From Variovorax boronicumulans (GTDB lineage Bacteria; Pseudomonadota; Gammaproteobacteria; Burkholderiales; Burkholderiaceae_C), in NCBI RefSeq assembly GCF_007677875.1, contig NZ_VEDO01000007.1:273046-337045 (forward strand): a stretch of DNA of 64,000 nt, written 5' to 3'. The notes beneath the pieces are model-generated. The model was not told where the DNA came from. It made no database searches and saw nothing but the letters and a program-made list of their open reading frames with translations. A program made the position numbers and the translations under genes. The number at the start of each line of letters is the position of its first letter. Position 1 is the first letter of the stretch. Positions 55,802-64,000 of the stretch are shown here, in pieces.

Positions 55802-56436
55802 TCAGCCGCGCGGCAGTTGGCTGGCTTCACGCGCCAGCTTCTCGATGCGGCCCCAGTCGCCCGCCACGATCGCGTCGTTGGGCACGATCCACGAGCCGCC
55901 CACGCAGGCCACGTTGGACAGCGCGAGGAACTCGCCCGCATTGGCCGCGCTCACGCCGCCCGTAGGGCAGAACTTGACCTCGCCGAACGGTCCCTGCCAG
56001 GCCTTGAGCATGGGGATGCCCCCGGCCTGCAGCGCCGGGAAGAACTTGAGCTCGGTGAAGCCGTCCTCCTGCGCCATCATGATCTCGCTGCCCGTGGCCA
56101 CGCCGGGCAGCAGCGGCAGGCCGGCATCGCGGCAGGCCTGGCCGACTTTGGAGGTGTAGCCCGGGCTCACGCCAAAGCGCGCGCCAGCGCGCACCGACGC
56201 CACCACGTCGCCCACGCTGCGGATGGTGCCGGCGCCGACCACGGCATCGGGCACGTCGCGCGCGATGGCCTCCATGCATGCCAGCGCCTGCGGCGTGCGC
56301 AGCGTCACTTCGAGCATGCGGATGCCGCCGGCCAGCAGCGCGCGCGCCAGCGGCACGGCATGGGCCACGTCGTGCAACACGATGACGGGGATCACCGGCG
56401 CGTCGCGCATCACGTCGCGGGCGGTCAGCGGGGTGT

Positions 56437-56446
<10 letters not shown>
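55802..56446 (-). CDS. eda: 2-dehydro-3-deoxyphosphogluconate aldolase (KDPG aldolase)
   Basis: The 214-residue class I aldolase splits KDPG to pyruvate and glyceraldehyde 3-phosphate. The Schiff-base lysine is Lys134 in ELKFFPA and the acid/base is Glu46 in [18 protein letters not shown] binds phosphate. The start overlaps the end of edd by 10 bp with GAAGGAG upstream, so expression is tightly coupled. Confidence 0.95.
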
Positions 56447-58281
<1,835 letters not shown>

Positions 58282-58366
58282 CGTTCTGGGCCGCGGCGGG
58301 CGCAGCGGCGCATCAGGAAGGGGTGGCGGTGATCCTACCCCCGACCATCCCCGCACCGGCTTCAGG

Positions 58367-58386
58367 GGGTTACCAGTGGGTTACCA
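58367..58386. promoter_or_regulatory. Tandem 9-mers upstream of edd
   Basis: GGGTTACCA occurs twice (58367-58375 and 58378-58386), 11 bp start to start, one helical turn. It lies between edd and chaC and could be a site for an unidentified regulator of the Entner-Doudoroff genes. Confidence 0.4.
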
Positions 58387-58420
58387 AAGCGCGGGGCCTG
58401 CGCCGCGCTCGGCGCCTTGC

Positions 58421-58426
58421 TAGAGT
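58421..58426 (+). promoter_or_regulatory. -10 box of the chaC-type gene, leaderless arrangement
   Basis: TAGAGT stands 7 nt before a GTG start at 58434; this supports the GTG rather than the ATG at 58479. Confidence 0.4.
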
Positions 58427-58433
58427 GGCGGCC

Positions 58434-59024
58434 GTGACACCGCATCTCCACCCTGCTCCGCTGCGCGATCCCCTGCCCATGCTCGAGCGCACCCGGCGCG
58501 AATGGGGTGGCCAGCAGGACTACTGGGTGTTCGGCTACGGCTCGCTGATCTGGCGGCCCGAGTTCGAGCACGTGGAACATCGGCTCGCACGCGTGCACGG
58601 CTGGCACCGCGCGCTCAAGATGTGGAGCCGCATCAACCGCGGCACACCGGAATGCCCGGGCCTGGTGTTCGCCCTGCTGACGGGCGGCAGCTGCCAGGGC
58701 GTGGTGTTCCGCATTCCCCAACGCGACGGCGACGCGGTGCTGGACCGGCTCTGGGCACGCGAGATGCTGACGGGCGTGTACGACCCGCGCTGGCTGCACT
58801 GCACCACGCCCGAAGGGCCGGTCAAGGCACTGGCCTTCACGCTGTCGCGCAAGAGCCCGAGCTTCACGCGCACGCTGACCGACGAGGACTATCGGCGCGT
58901 GTTCACGCAGTCCTGTGGACGCTTCGGCACCACGCTGGACTATGCGCGCGAGACTTTCGAGAGCCTCAAGAAGCACCAGATCCGCGACAAGGCGCTCGAG
59001 AAGCTGCTCAGGCTGGCGGCCTGA
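58434..59024 (+). CDS. chaC: Glutathione-specific gamma-glutamylcyclotransferase, ChaC family
   Basis: The 196-residue protein has FGYGSLIW (33-40), the ChaC substrate loop, and the catalytic Glu110 in LWAREM. It cleaves glutathione to 5-oxoproline and Cys-Gly. The GTG at 58434 is favoured by the -10 box just upstream; ATG 58479 would also keep the fold intact. Its last 17 bp overlap the end of the mocA-like gene on the opposite strand. Confidence 0.9.
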   Translation: MTPHLHPAPLRDPLPMLERTRREWGGQQDYWVFGYGSLIWRPEFEHVEHRLARVHGWHRALKMWSRINRGTPECPGLVFALLTGGSCQGVVFRIPQRDGDAVLDRLWAREMLTGVYDPRWLHCTTPEGPVKALAFTLSRKSPSFTRTLTDEDYRRVFTQSCGRFGTTLDYARETFESLKKHQIRDKALEKLLRLAA

Positions 59025-59577
59025 GCAGCAGCCGCTCGGCCCGCGCGAGGTCGTCCAGCGTGTCGATGTCGGTCACGCAGCCGGGCCCGTGAAGCACGAG
59101 TTCCAGCACCTGGCCGGCCCGCTTGCGCGCGTGCACGACGGCCGCGGCGCCGGCCTCGCCCGACAGGGCCAGCAGTTCATCGCGGCAATCCGCTGCGAAA
59201 CCGACCGGGTGGCCGCGCGTGCCGCCATGGCTGGGCAACACGACGGCCGCATGGGCCAGCGCGGCCGCCACCTGCCGGAGCGACGCCGGCTCGATCAACG
59301 GCAGATCGCCCGGCAGCACGAGCCATCCCCCTGCCCCCTGGGTGGCGCGCACGGCCGCGGCGATGGAGTCGCCCATGCCGGGGTGGCCCGCGTCCTCCAG
59401 GTGCCAGGCCAAGCCGCTCGCGCGCACGGCGCCCAGCGTGTGCTGCAGCACCGGCTTGCCGGCCAGCGGTGCCTGCAGCTTGTGCACCTGGCCGCCCGAG
59501 GCGCGAAAGCGCTCGCCGCGGCCGGAGGCCAGGACCAGGACAACCGGCGAAGCGGCGGGCGGCGCGGTGGACGGCAT
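59008..59577 (-). CDS. MocA-like molybdenum cofactor nucleotidyltransferase
   Basis: This 189-residue protein belongs to the MobA-like NTP transferase family: LVLASGRGERFRASGG (nucleotide loop), KPVLQHTLGAVRA, LPGDLPLIEP (metal aspartate) and HPVGFAADCRDELLAL. Relatives attach CMP to molybdopterin, the cofactor form used by IorB-type hydroxylases. Its start overlaps the iorB stop by 1 bp (TGATG), placing it in the same operon, so it probably supplies that enzyme. Confidence 0.82.
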   Translation of the reverse strand: MPSTAPPAASPVVLVLASGRGERFRASGGQVHKLQAPLAGKPVLQHTLGAVRASGLAWHLEDAGHPGMGDSIAAAVRATQGAGGWLVLPGDLPLIEPASLRQVAAALAHAAVVLPSHGGTRGHPVGFAADCRDELLALSGEAGAAAVVHARKRAGQVLELVLHGPGCVTDIDTLDDLARAERLLLRPPA

Positions 59578-61832
59578 CAGGCCATCTTGAACGGCAGCTC
59601 GCGCAGCGGCTTGCCGGTCAGCCGCGCGATGGCGTTGGCGAAGGCCGGCGCCAGCGGCGGCAGCCCGGGCTCGCCCATGCCGGTCGGTGCGTCGGCGCTG
59701 GGCACGATGTGCACCGCGATCGTCGGCATGTCGGTGATGCGCGGCACCACGAAGTCGCCGAAGTTGCTCTGCTCGACCACGCCGTCCTTGAGCGTGATGG
59801 CCGCACCCGGCAGGCACATGGACAGGCCCATCAGCGCGGCGCCCTGGATCTGCGCCTCCACGCTCTTGGGATTGACCGCCAGGTTGCAATGCACGCCGGC
59901 CGTCACCCGGTGCAGCTTGGGCTGGCCGCCCTCGACTGAAGCCTCCACCACATAGGCCACGACCGAGTCGAAGGACTCGTGCACGGCCACACCCCAGCCG
60001 CGGCCGGCCGGCAGCTGGCGCTTTCCGTAGCCGGATCGGTCCACCGCCAGCTGCAGCGCGGCGCGGTGGCGCGCGCTCTTCTCGCCCATGAGGCCCAGGC
60101 GGTAGGCCACCGGGTCCTGGTTCGTGGTGCGCGCGATCTCGTCGATCAGCGTCTCCATCACATAGGCCGTGTGCGTGGAGCCCACGCTGCGCCACCACAG
60201 CACGGGCACATTCAGCTTGGGGTGGTGCACCGACAGGCGCATGGGCAGCGTGTAGGGCTCGCGCATGCCCTCGACCATGGTGGTGTCCACGCCGTCCTTG
60301 ACCATGGCCGACTCGAAGAAGGTGCCGGCCATGATGGACTGCCCCACGATCACGTGGTCCCAGGCCAGCACCTTGCCCTGGGCGTCGAAGCCGATCTCGG
60401 CGCGGTGCAGGTGCATGGGGCGGTAGTAGCCGCCGCGCATGTCGTCCTCGCGGCTCCACAGCGTGCGGATCGGTGCGGCGATGCCGGCCGCCTGCGCGGC
60501 CTTGGCGATGGTGCAGGCCTCGACCACGAAGTCGCTGGTCGGCAGGCCGCGCCGGCCGAAGCCGCCGCCGGCCATCTGCACGTGCAGCGTGAGGTTCTCG
60601 GGCTGGATGCCCAGCACGCGCACGGCCGCCGCGGCGTCCAGGCCGGGCATCTGCGTGCCGGTCCAGACCGTGGCCTTGGCGTCGGCCCCGCTGCCGTTCA
60701 GCTGCACCGTGCAGTTCAGCGGCTCCATGGCGGCGTGGGCCAGGTAGGGGAACTGGAATTCGGCGCTGAGCTTGTGCGGCGCGCCGGCCAGGGGCGCCAT
60801 GTCGGCCTGGTACTTCACATGGCCGGGCCTGGCGGCCAAGGCGCGGTAGCTGGCCAGCTGGGCTGCGCTGTCGACCTTCTCGCGGCCGGTGTCGTTCCAC
60901 TGCAGTTGGAGCGCATCGCGCCCCTGCTTGGCAGCCCAGTAGCCCGTGGCCACCACGGCCACGCCCTCGCCGCCGTCGTGCAGCGGCACGCGCAGCACGG
61001 CCTTGACGCCGGGCACGGCGCGCGCCGCGGTGTCGTCGAGCGATGCGAGCCTGGCGCCGAACACGGGCGGGCGCTGGCACACGGCCGTCAGCATGCCCGG
61101 CACGCGCACGTCGATGCCGAAGGACTGCTGGCCGCTGGACTTGGCCGGTGCGTCGAGCCGGCCCGTGGGCTGGCCGATCAGCTGGAAGTTCTTCGGATCC
61201 TTGAGCGTGACCTGGGTCGGCACGGGCAGCTGCATGGCGGCCTCGGCCAGGCTGCCGTAGTCGGCCCGCTTGCCGCCGGGCCCGATCACCACGCCGCGCT
61301 CGGTCGCCAGTGCCCTCACCGGCACGCCCCACTGCGACGCCGCGGCCTGCACCAGCATGGCCCGCGTGCGCGCGCCGAGCTCGCGGTACTGCACGTAGGA
61401 GTTCTTGATGGCCGTGGAGCCGCCCGTCAGGTGCATGCCGTAGGCCGGGTCGGCGTAGGCGACGGCCTGGGTTCCATGCACCGCGCGCACGCGGCTCCAG
61501 TCGGCGTCGAGCTCCTCGGCCAGCACCATGGCCAGGCCCGTGTGCGTGCCCTGGCCGAACTCCAGCCGGTTCACCGTCACGGTGACCGTGCCGTCGCGCG
61601 CGATGTGGACGAAGGCGGCGGGCTGCTGCCCCGGCTTGAGCGCGGATGCGGGCGCGCCCTGCGCTTCGGCCAGCATGGGAAACAGCCCCAGCGCGAAGCC
61701 ACTGGCGGCACCCAGTTTGAGGAAGCTGCGGCGTGGCAGGCCTTCGGCCGGCGCGTCATCGCCGAGGCGGCGGGCCAGCTGGGGCGGCAGCATGGCGCGG
61801 ATCTGGTCGGACCGGATGTCGTGCATGAGCAT
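59577..61832 (-). CDS. iorB: Xanthine-dehydrogenase-family large subunit, IorB type (molybdopterin-binding)
   Basis: This 751-residue protein has a twin-arginine signal (PRRSFLKLGAASGFALGLF, 33-51). It carries Mo-cofactor-binding motifs of the isoquinoline 1-oxidoreductase group: GQGTHTGLAMVLAEELDADW, GGGFGRRGLPTSDFVVEA, YLAHAAMEPLNCTV and GMGEPGLPPLAPAFANAI with the active-site Glu. It lacks the FAD subunit of true xanthine dehydrogenase, so electrons would leave through cytochromes. It hydroxylates an N-heterocycle or oxidises an aldehyde; the actual substrate is unknown. Confidence 0.9.
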   Translation of the reverse strand: MLMHDIRSDQIRAMLPPQLARRLGDDAPAEGLPRRSFLKLGAASGFALGLFPMLAEAQGAPASALKPGQQPAAFVHIARDGTVTVTVNRLEFGQGTHTGLAMVLAEELDADWSRVRAVHGTQAVAYADPAYGMHLTGGSTAIKNSYVQYRELGARTRAMLVQAAASQWGVPVRALATERGVVIGPGGKRADYGSLAEAAMQLPVPTQVTLKDPKNFQLIGQPTGRLDAPAKSSGQQSFGIDVRVPGMLTAVCQRPPVFGARLASLDDTAARAVPGVKAVLRVPLHDGGEGVAVVATGYWAAKQGRDALQLQWNDTGREKVDSAAQLASYRALAARPGHVKYQADMAPLAGAPHKLSAEFQFPYLAHAAMEPLNCTVQLNGSGADAKATVWTGTQMPGLDAAAAVRVLGIQPENLTLHVQMAGGGFGRRGLPTSDFVVEACTIAKAAQAAGIAAPIRTLWSREDDMRGGYYRPMHLHRAEIGFDAQGKVLAWDHVIVGQSIMAGTFFESAMVKDGVDTTMVEGMREPYTLPMRLSVHHPKLNVPVLWWRSVGSTHTAYVMETLIDEIARTTNQDPVAYRLGLMGEKSARHRAALQLAVDRSGYGKRQLPAGRGWGVAVHESFDSVVAYVVEASVEGGQPKLHRVTAGVHCNLAVNPKSVEAQIQGAALMGLSMCLPGAAITLKDGVVEQSNFGDFVVPRITDMPTIAVHIVPSADAPTGMGEPGLPPLAPAFANAIARLTGKPLRELPFKMA

Positions 61833-61846
61833 GGTGGTCTCCCGGT

Positions 61847-62305
61847 TCAGGCCAGCGCGGCGGCGGCTTCGTGGATGGCGGCGCGCACACGCGCATAGGT
61901 GCCGCAGCGGCAGATGTTGCCGGCCATGGCGGCGTCGATGTCGGCATCGGACGGCTTGGGGTTGGCCTGCAGCAGCGCGGTGGCGCTCATGATCTGCCCG
62001 CTCTGGCAGTAGCCGCACTGCGCGACGTCGATCTTGACCCAGGCGGCGGACACGGCCTTGCCAATGCGGTCCGCTGGAATCGCCTCGATGGTGGTGATCT
62101 TCTGGCCCGCCGCCGCCGAGATCGGCGTGACGCAGGAGCGGATGGCCGCGCCGTTCAGGTGCACGGTGCAGGCACCGCACAGCGCCATGCCGCAGCCGAA
62201 CTTGGTGCCGGTCATGCCGAGCGTGTCGCGCAGCGCCCAAAGGATGGGGGTGGAGTCGTCGGCATCGACCTGGACGTCCTTGCCGTTGATGTTCAGCGTC
62301 GCCAT
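61847..62305 (-). CDS. iorA: [2Fe-2S] small subunit, IorA type
   Basis: The 152-residue subunit carries two [2Fe-2S] clusters: Cys38, Cys43, Cys46 and Cys58 (plant type) and Cys97, Cys100, Cys132 and Cys134 (helical type). It passes electrons from IorB. It has no signal and should ride out with the Tat-exported partner, 14 bp downstream. An inverted repeat lies 31 bp before its ATG. Confidence 0.95.
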   Translation of the reverse strand: MATLNINGKDVQVDADDSTPILWALRDTLGMTGTKFGCGMALCGACTVHLNGAAIRSCVTPISAAAGQKITTIEAIPADRIGKAVSAAWVKIDVAQCGYCQSGQIMSATALLQANPKPSDADIDAAMAGNICRCGTYARVRAAIHEAAAALA

Positions 62306-62335
62306 GGGGACCTTTCTTGGGTGGGGTTGTTGAGC

Positions 62336-62351
62336 GAATGAATGTTCATTC
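62336..62351. promoter_or_regulatory. TetR-type operator upstream of iorA
   Basis: GAATGAATGTTCATTC is a palindrome with perfect 7-bp arms and a 2-nt centre, in the 83-bp gap between tetR and iorA. Confidence 0.6.
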
Positions 62352-62388
62352 TTTTATGTGTCAGCTTGCACGAGCCACCAGAATGGCA

Positions 62389-62961
62389 TCAGGCCTTGAT
62401 GCCGTCCCAGAAGATCGCGAAGGCCTGCGCCAGCGCGGCCTCGGTGTCCGGCAGGTCGCCGCTGCGCAGCAGGTTGGCAATCTCGCGGACCGAGCCGAAA
62501 AAGCTCGCCGCCAGCAGCATGGTGGGCACGTCCTTGACGATCTGCTGCGCCCGCGCCTCGTCGAAGAAGCCGAGGCACTCGCCCGTGAAGCGGGCCGAGA
62601 ACTGCCGCGAGGCCTCGCTGAACCAAGGCGAGTTGTAATACTGCTCCATGAACACCGTCTCGGGGTAATGGGCCTGGCGGTGCCGCAGCAGCAGCAGCCA
62701 GTTGCGCTGGAAGCGCGCACGGAACGGCATGGCCCGGCCGGCGTCCTCGGTGATCAGCCGCGCCAGCGCGCCCTTGACCTGCTCGTACAGCGCGTTGAGC
62801 AGTTCTTCCTTGGACTTGTAATAGACGTACAGCGTGCCCGTCGCGATGCCGGCTTCCCGTGCAATGGCCGCCATGGTCAGGCCCGACAGGCCGACCTGCG
62901 CCACGAGCGCGAACGTCGCGTCCGCGATGGCCTGCTGCTTGTCTTCGTCTTTGGGTTTCAC
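62389..62961 (-). CDS. TetR-family transcriptional regulator
   Basis: The 190-residue protein has an N-terminal TetR helix-turn-helix (about 8-56: AIADATFALVAQVGLSGLTM, then AIAREAGIATGTLYVYYKSK) and an all-helical ligand domain. The start is a GTG at 62961 with a -10 box 7 nt away. It precedes iorAB on the same strand, with a palindrome at its own promoter and another before iorA, so it likely represses both. Confidence 0.9.
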   Translation of the reverse strand: MKPKDEDKQQAIADATFALVAQVGLSGLTMAAIAREAGIATGTLYVYYKSKEELLNALYEQVKGALARLITEDAGRAMPFRARFQRNWLLLLRHRQAHYPETVFMEQYYNSPWFSEASRQFSARFTGECLGFFDEARAQQIVKDVPTMLLAASFFGSVREIANLLRSGDLPDTEAALAQAFAIFWDGIKA

Positions 62962-62968
62962 GGCGGCG

Positions 62969-62990
62969 ATCTTAGGCGAATAATTATTCG
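62969..62990. promoter_or_regulatory. tetR -10 box and palindromic operator
   Basis: Minus-strand TAAGAT (62974-62969) ends 7 nt before the GTG start. CGAATAATTATTCG (62977-62990), a perfect 14-bp palindrome, lies just behind it, where repressor would block polymerase. Confidence 0.6.
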
Positions 62991-63018
62991 GCCGTCAATG
63001 CGGCCGTCAATGCGGCCG
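62991..63018. repeat. Short tandem repeat of 12 bp
   Basis: GCCGTCAATGCG occurs twice head to tail (62991-63002, 63003-63014), then a partial third GCCG. It lies between the tetR and pdxH promoters. No function is apparent. Confidence 0.6.
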
Positions 63019-63126
63019 GTTGGGTTGGCTGGCGGCAAGCCGCGGCGCTGCGCCGTACGTGCCCCATTGCAGCCGCCCCCCCCACGGTCGCAGGTGGGCG
63101 GCGGGCATCGCATGCCTTGCGCGCTG

Positions 63127-63132
63127 CACAAT
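63127..63132 (+). promoter_or_regulatory. -10 box of pdxH, leaderless arrangement
   Basis: CACAAT stands 8 nt before the ATG at 63141; no Shine-Dalgarno. Confidence 0.4.
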
Positions 63133-63140
63133 CCGGGCCC

Positions 63141-63788
63141 ATGAGCGAACTCCAGACCTCCATCGCCGCGCTGCGCAAGAGCTACGAACGGGCCGAACTC
63201 GACGAATCGGCCTCGCACGCCGACCCGCTGCAGCAATTCGACCAATGGCTGAACGAGGCCATCGCGGCCCAGGTGCCCGAGCCCAACGCGATGACGCTGG
63301 CCACCGTCGGCAGCGACCTGCGCCCGTCCACGCGCATCGTGCTGATCAAGGGCTATGACGCGCGCGGCCTGGTCTTCTATACCAACTACGACAGCCGCAA
63401 GGGCCAGGAGCTGGCCGGCAACCCGTATGCGGCGTTGCAGTTCCACTGGGTCGAACTGGAACGCGTGGTGCGGATCGAAGGTGTGGTCGAGAAGACCAGT
63501 GCCCAAGAGAGCGACGCTTATTTCGACAGCCGCCCGCTCGATTCGCGCATCGGCGCCTGGGCCAGCCCGCAAAGCCAGGTGATTTCCGGCCGTGGCGTGC
63601 TGGTGGCGAACGCCGCAAAATTCGGCGCGCAGTTCCTGCTCAAGCCGCCGCGGCCGCCGCACTGGGGCGGCTACCGCGTGGTGCCCACCGCCTGGCAGTT
63701 CTGGCAAGGGCGCAAGAGCCGGCTGCACGACCGGCTGCAGTACCGCAAGGACGGCGCGGGCTGGGTCCGCGAACGCCTCGCGCCCTGA
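63141..63788 (+). CDS. pdxH: Pyridoxamine 5'-phosphate oxidase
   Basis: This 215-residue FMN enzyme makes pyridoxal 5'-phosphate. Family marks: [20 protein letters not shown] (FMN), [44 protein letters not shown] and the late [15 protein letters not shown]. Length is close to the 218 of E. coli. Start ATG at 63141. Confidence 0.97.
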   Translation: MSELQTSIAALRKSYERAELDESASHADPLQQFDQWLNEAIAAQVPEPNAMTLATVGSDLRPSTRIVLIKGYDARGLVFYTNYDSRKGQELAGNPYAALQFHWVELERVVRIEGVVEKTSAQESDAYFDSRPLDSRIGAWASPQSQVISGRGVLVANAAKFGAQFLLKPPRPPHWGGYRVVPTAWQFWQGRKSRLHDRLQYRKDGAGWVRERLAP

Positions 63789-63837
63789 AGCAGCGCTCTC
63801 ACTTCTTGTAACCATCTCACGGGAAACCACCGAGAGC

Positions 63838-63872
63838 AAACGTTTGCGCAAACGTTTTGGCCTCCCTATATT
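63838..63872 (+). promoter_or_regulatory. LacI-type double operator with promoter
   Basis: AAACGTTTGCGCAAACGTTT (63838-63857) is a perfect 20-bp palindrome. It also holds two overlapping LacI-type sites, each centred on CG in AAACGTTT, 12 bp apart. A -35 box TTGCGC (63844-63849) lies inside it; a 17-bp spacer leads to -10 TATATT (63867-63872). Binding would block the promoter. Confidence 0.75.
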
Positions 63873-63910
63873 GGCTGCTTCTTTAGATGCAGCAATAACA
63901 GGAGATACCC

Positions 63911-64000
63911 ATGCGTTCGACCCGCCGCACCCTTTGCACCGCGCTGGCCCTGGCCGGCGTCCTGGCCTGTGCGCCAGCCCTGGCGCAGACCCCGCCCAAG
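63911..64000 (+). CDS. Secreted protein, N-terminal fragment (probable solute-binding protein)
   Basis: Only 30 codons are inside the window. They encode a typical signal peptide (basic start MRSTRRT, hydrophobic core, ALAQ cleavage). AGGAGA (63900-63905) serves the ATG. With a LacI-type operator upstream, a sugar ABC-transporter binding protein is the likeliest identity, but the mature sequence is not available. Confidence 0.6.
   Translation, partial: MRSTRRTLCTALALAGVLACAPALAQTPPK

Noticed and set aside
62991..63018. 12-bp tandem repeat considered as a CRISPR or integration site
   Set aside because: Only two full copies, no spacers, and no integrase or cas gene in the window.

Overview
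The window is about 64 kb of very GC-rich, gene-dense chromosome, with no gap over 300 bp, no rRNA, tRNA, CRISPR array, insertion sequence or phage gene seen. Gene content and order point to a betaproteobacterium of the Burkholderiales, most likely Comamonadaceae. The grounds are the smpB / ratA-rnfH / DUF4124 / guaB-lysM-guaA block, the dapC-dapD-pilU-dapE-prmB run, Bug-family (TctC-like) binding proteins and a split YeeE pair. The genus cannot be fixed from this sequence alone. Nearly all of the window is housekeeping or catabolic core, and base use looks uniform.

Layout. 1-6.2 kb: the edge of an FAD oxidase gene, a LysR regulator, and a divergent valine-degradation operon (mmsA, acyl-CoA dehydrogenase, 3-hydroxyisobutyryl-CoA hydrolase, mmsB). 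6.2-8.7 kb: a LuxR-type response regulator with a membrane hybrid histidine kinase. 8.8-16.1 kb: lysine/diaminopimelate synthesis (dapC, dapD, dapE) with an embedded PilU-type ATPase, then prmB and the ABC-F ATPase yheS. 16.1-17.4 kb: three small membrane or hypothetical proteins. 17.5-24.5 kb: acetate use (acs, a PAS hybrid kinase with an OmpR-type regulator, DUF485, actP). 24.6-27.6 kb: a split YeeE/YedE pair and a RecQ helicase with an extra C-terminal domain resembling a phosphoribosyltransferase. 27.6-34.5 kb: D,D-carboxypeptidase, guaA, a BON-LysM protein, guaB, DUF4124, rnfH, ratA and smpB. 34.5-39.0 kb: two tandem MHYT-GGDEF-EAL proteins. 39.1-41.5 kb: a P1-family self-cleaving hydrolase and a membrane-anchored TAXI protein. 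41.5-45.1 kb: ettA and rhlE, divergent, with a long structured rhlE leader. 45.1-47.1 kb: a cupin and a divergent dgoK-dgoA pair for galactonate. 47.1-50.9 kb: a large soluble GAF/PAS/GGDEF/EAL protein. 50.9-52.4 kb: MarR, a divergent hot-dog thioesterase and gloA. 52.5-58.3 kb: a Bug / class III CoA-transferase / Bug operon and the Entner-Doudoroff pair edd-eda. 58.4-63.0 kb: chaC, then a TetR-iorA-iorB-mocA-like molybdenum hydroxylase operon. 63.1-64 kb: pdxH and the start of a secreted protein under a LacI-type operator.

Regulation stands out more than gene novelty. Each local regulator (LysR, MarR, TetR) has a matching perfect palindrome at its promoter. Ten genes have a -10 box only 6-8 nt before the start codon and probably give leaderless mRNA. 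The rhlE leader can fold into two mutually exclusive forms. These are the observations I rate highest.
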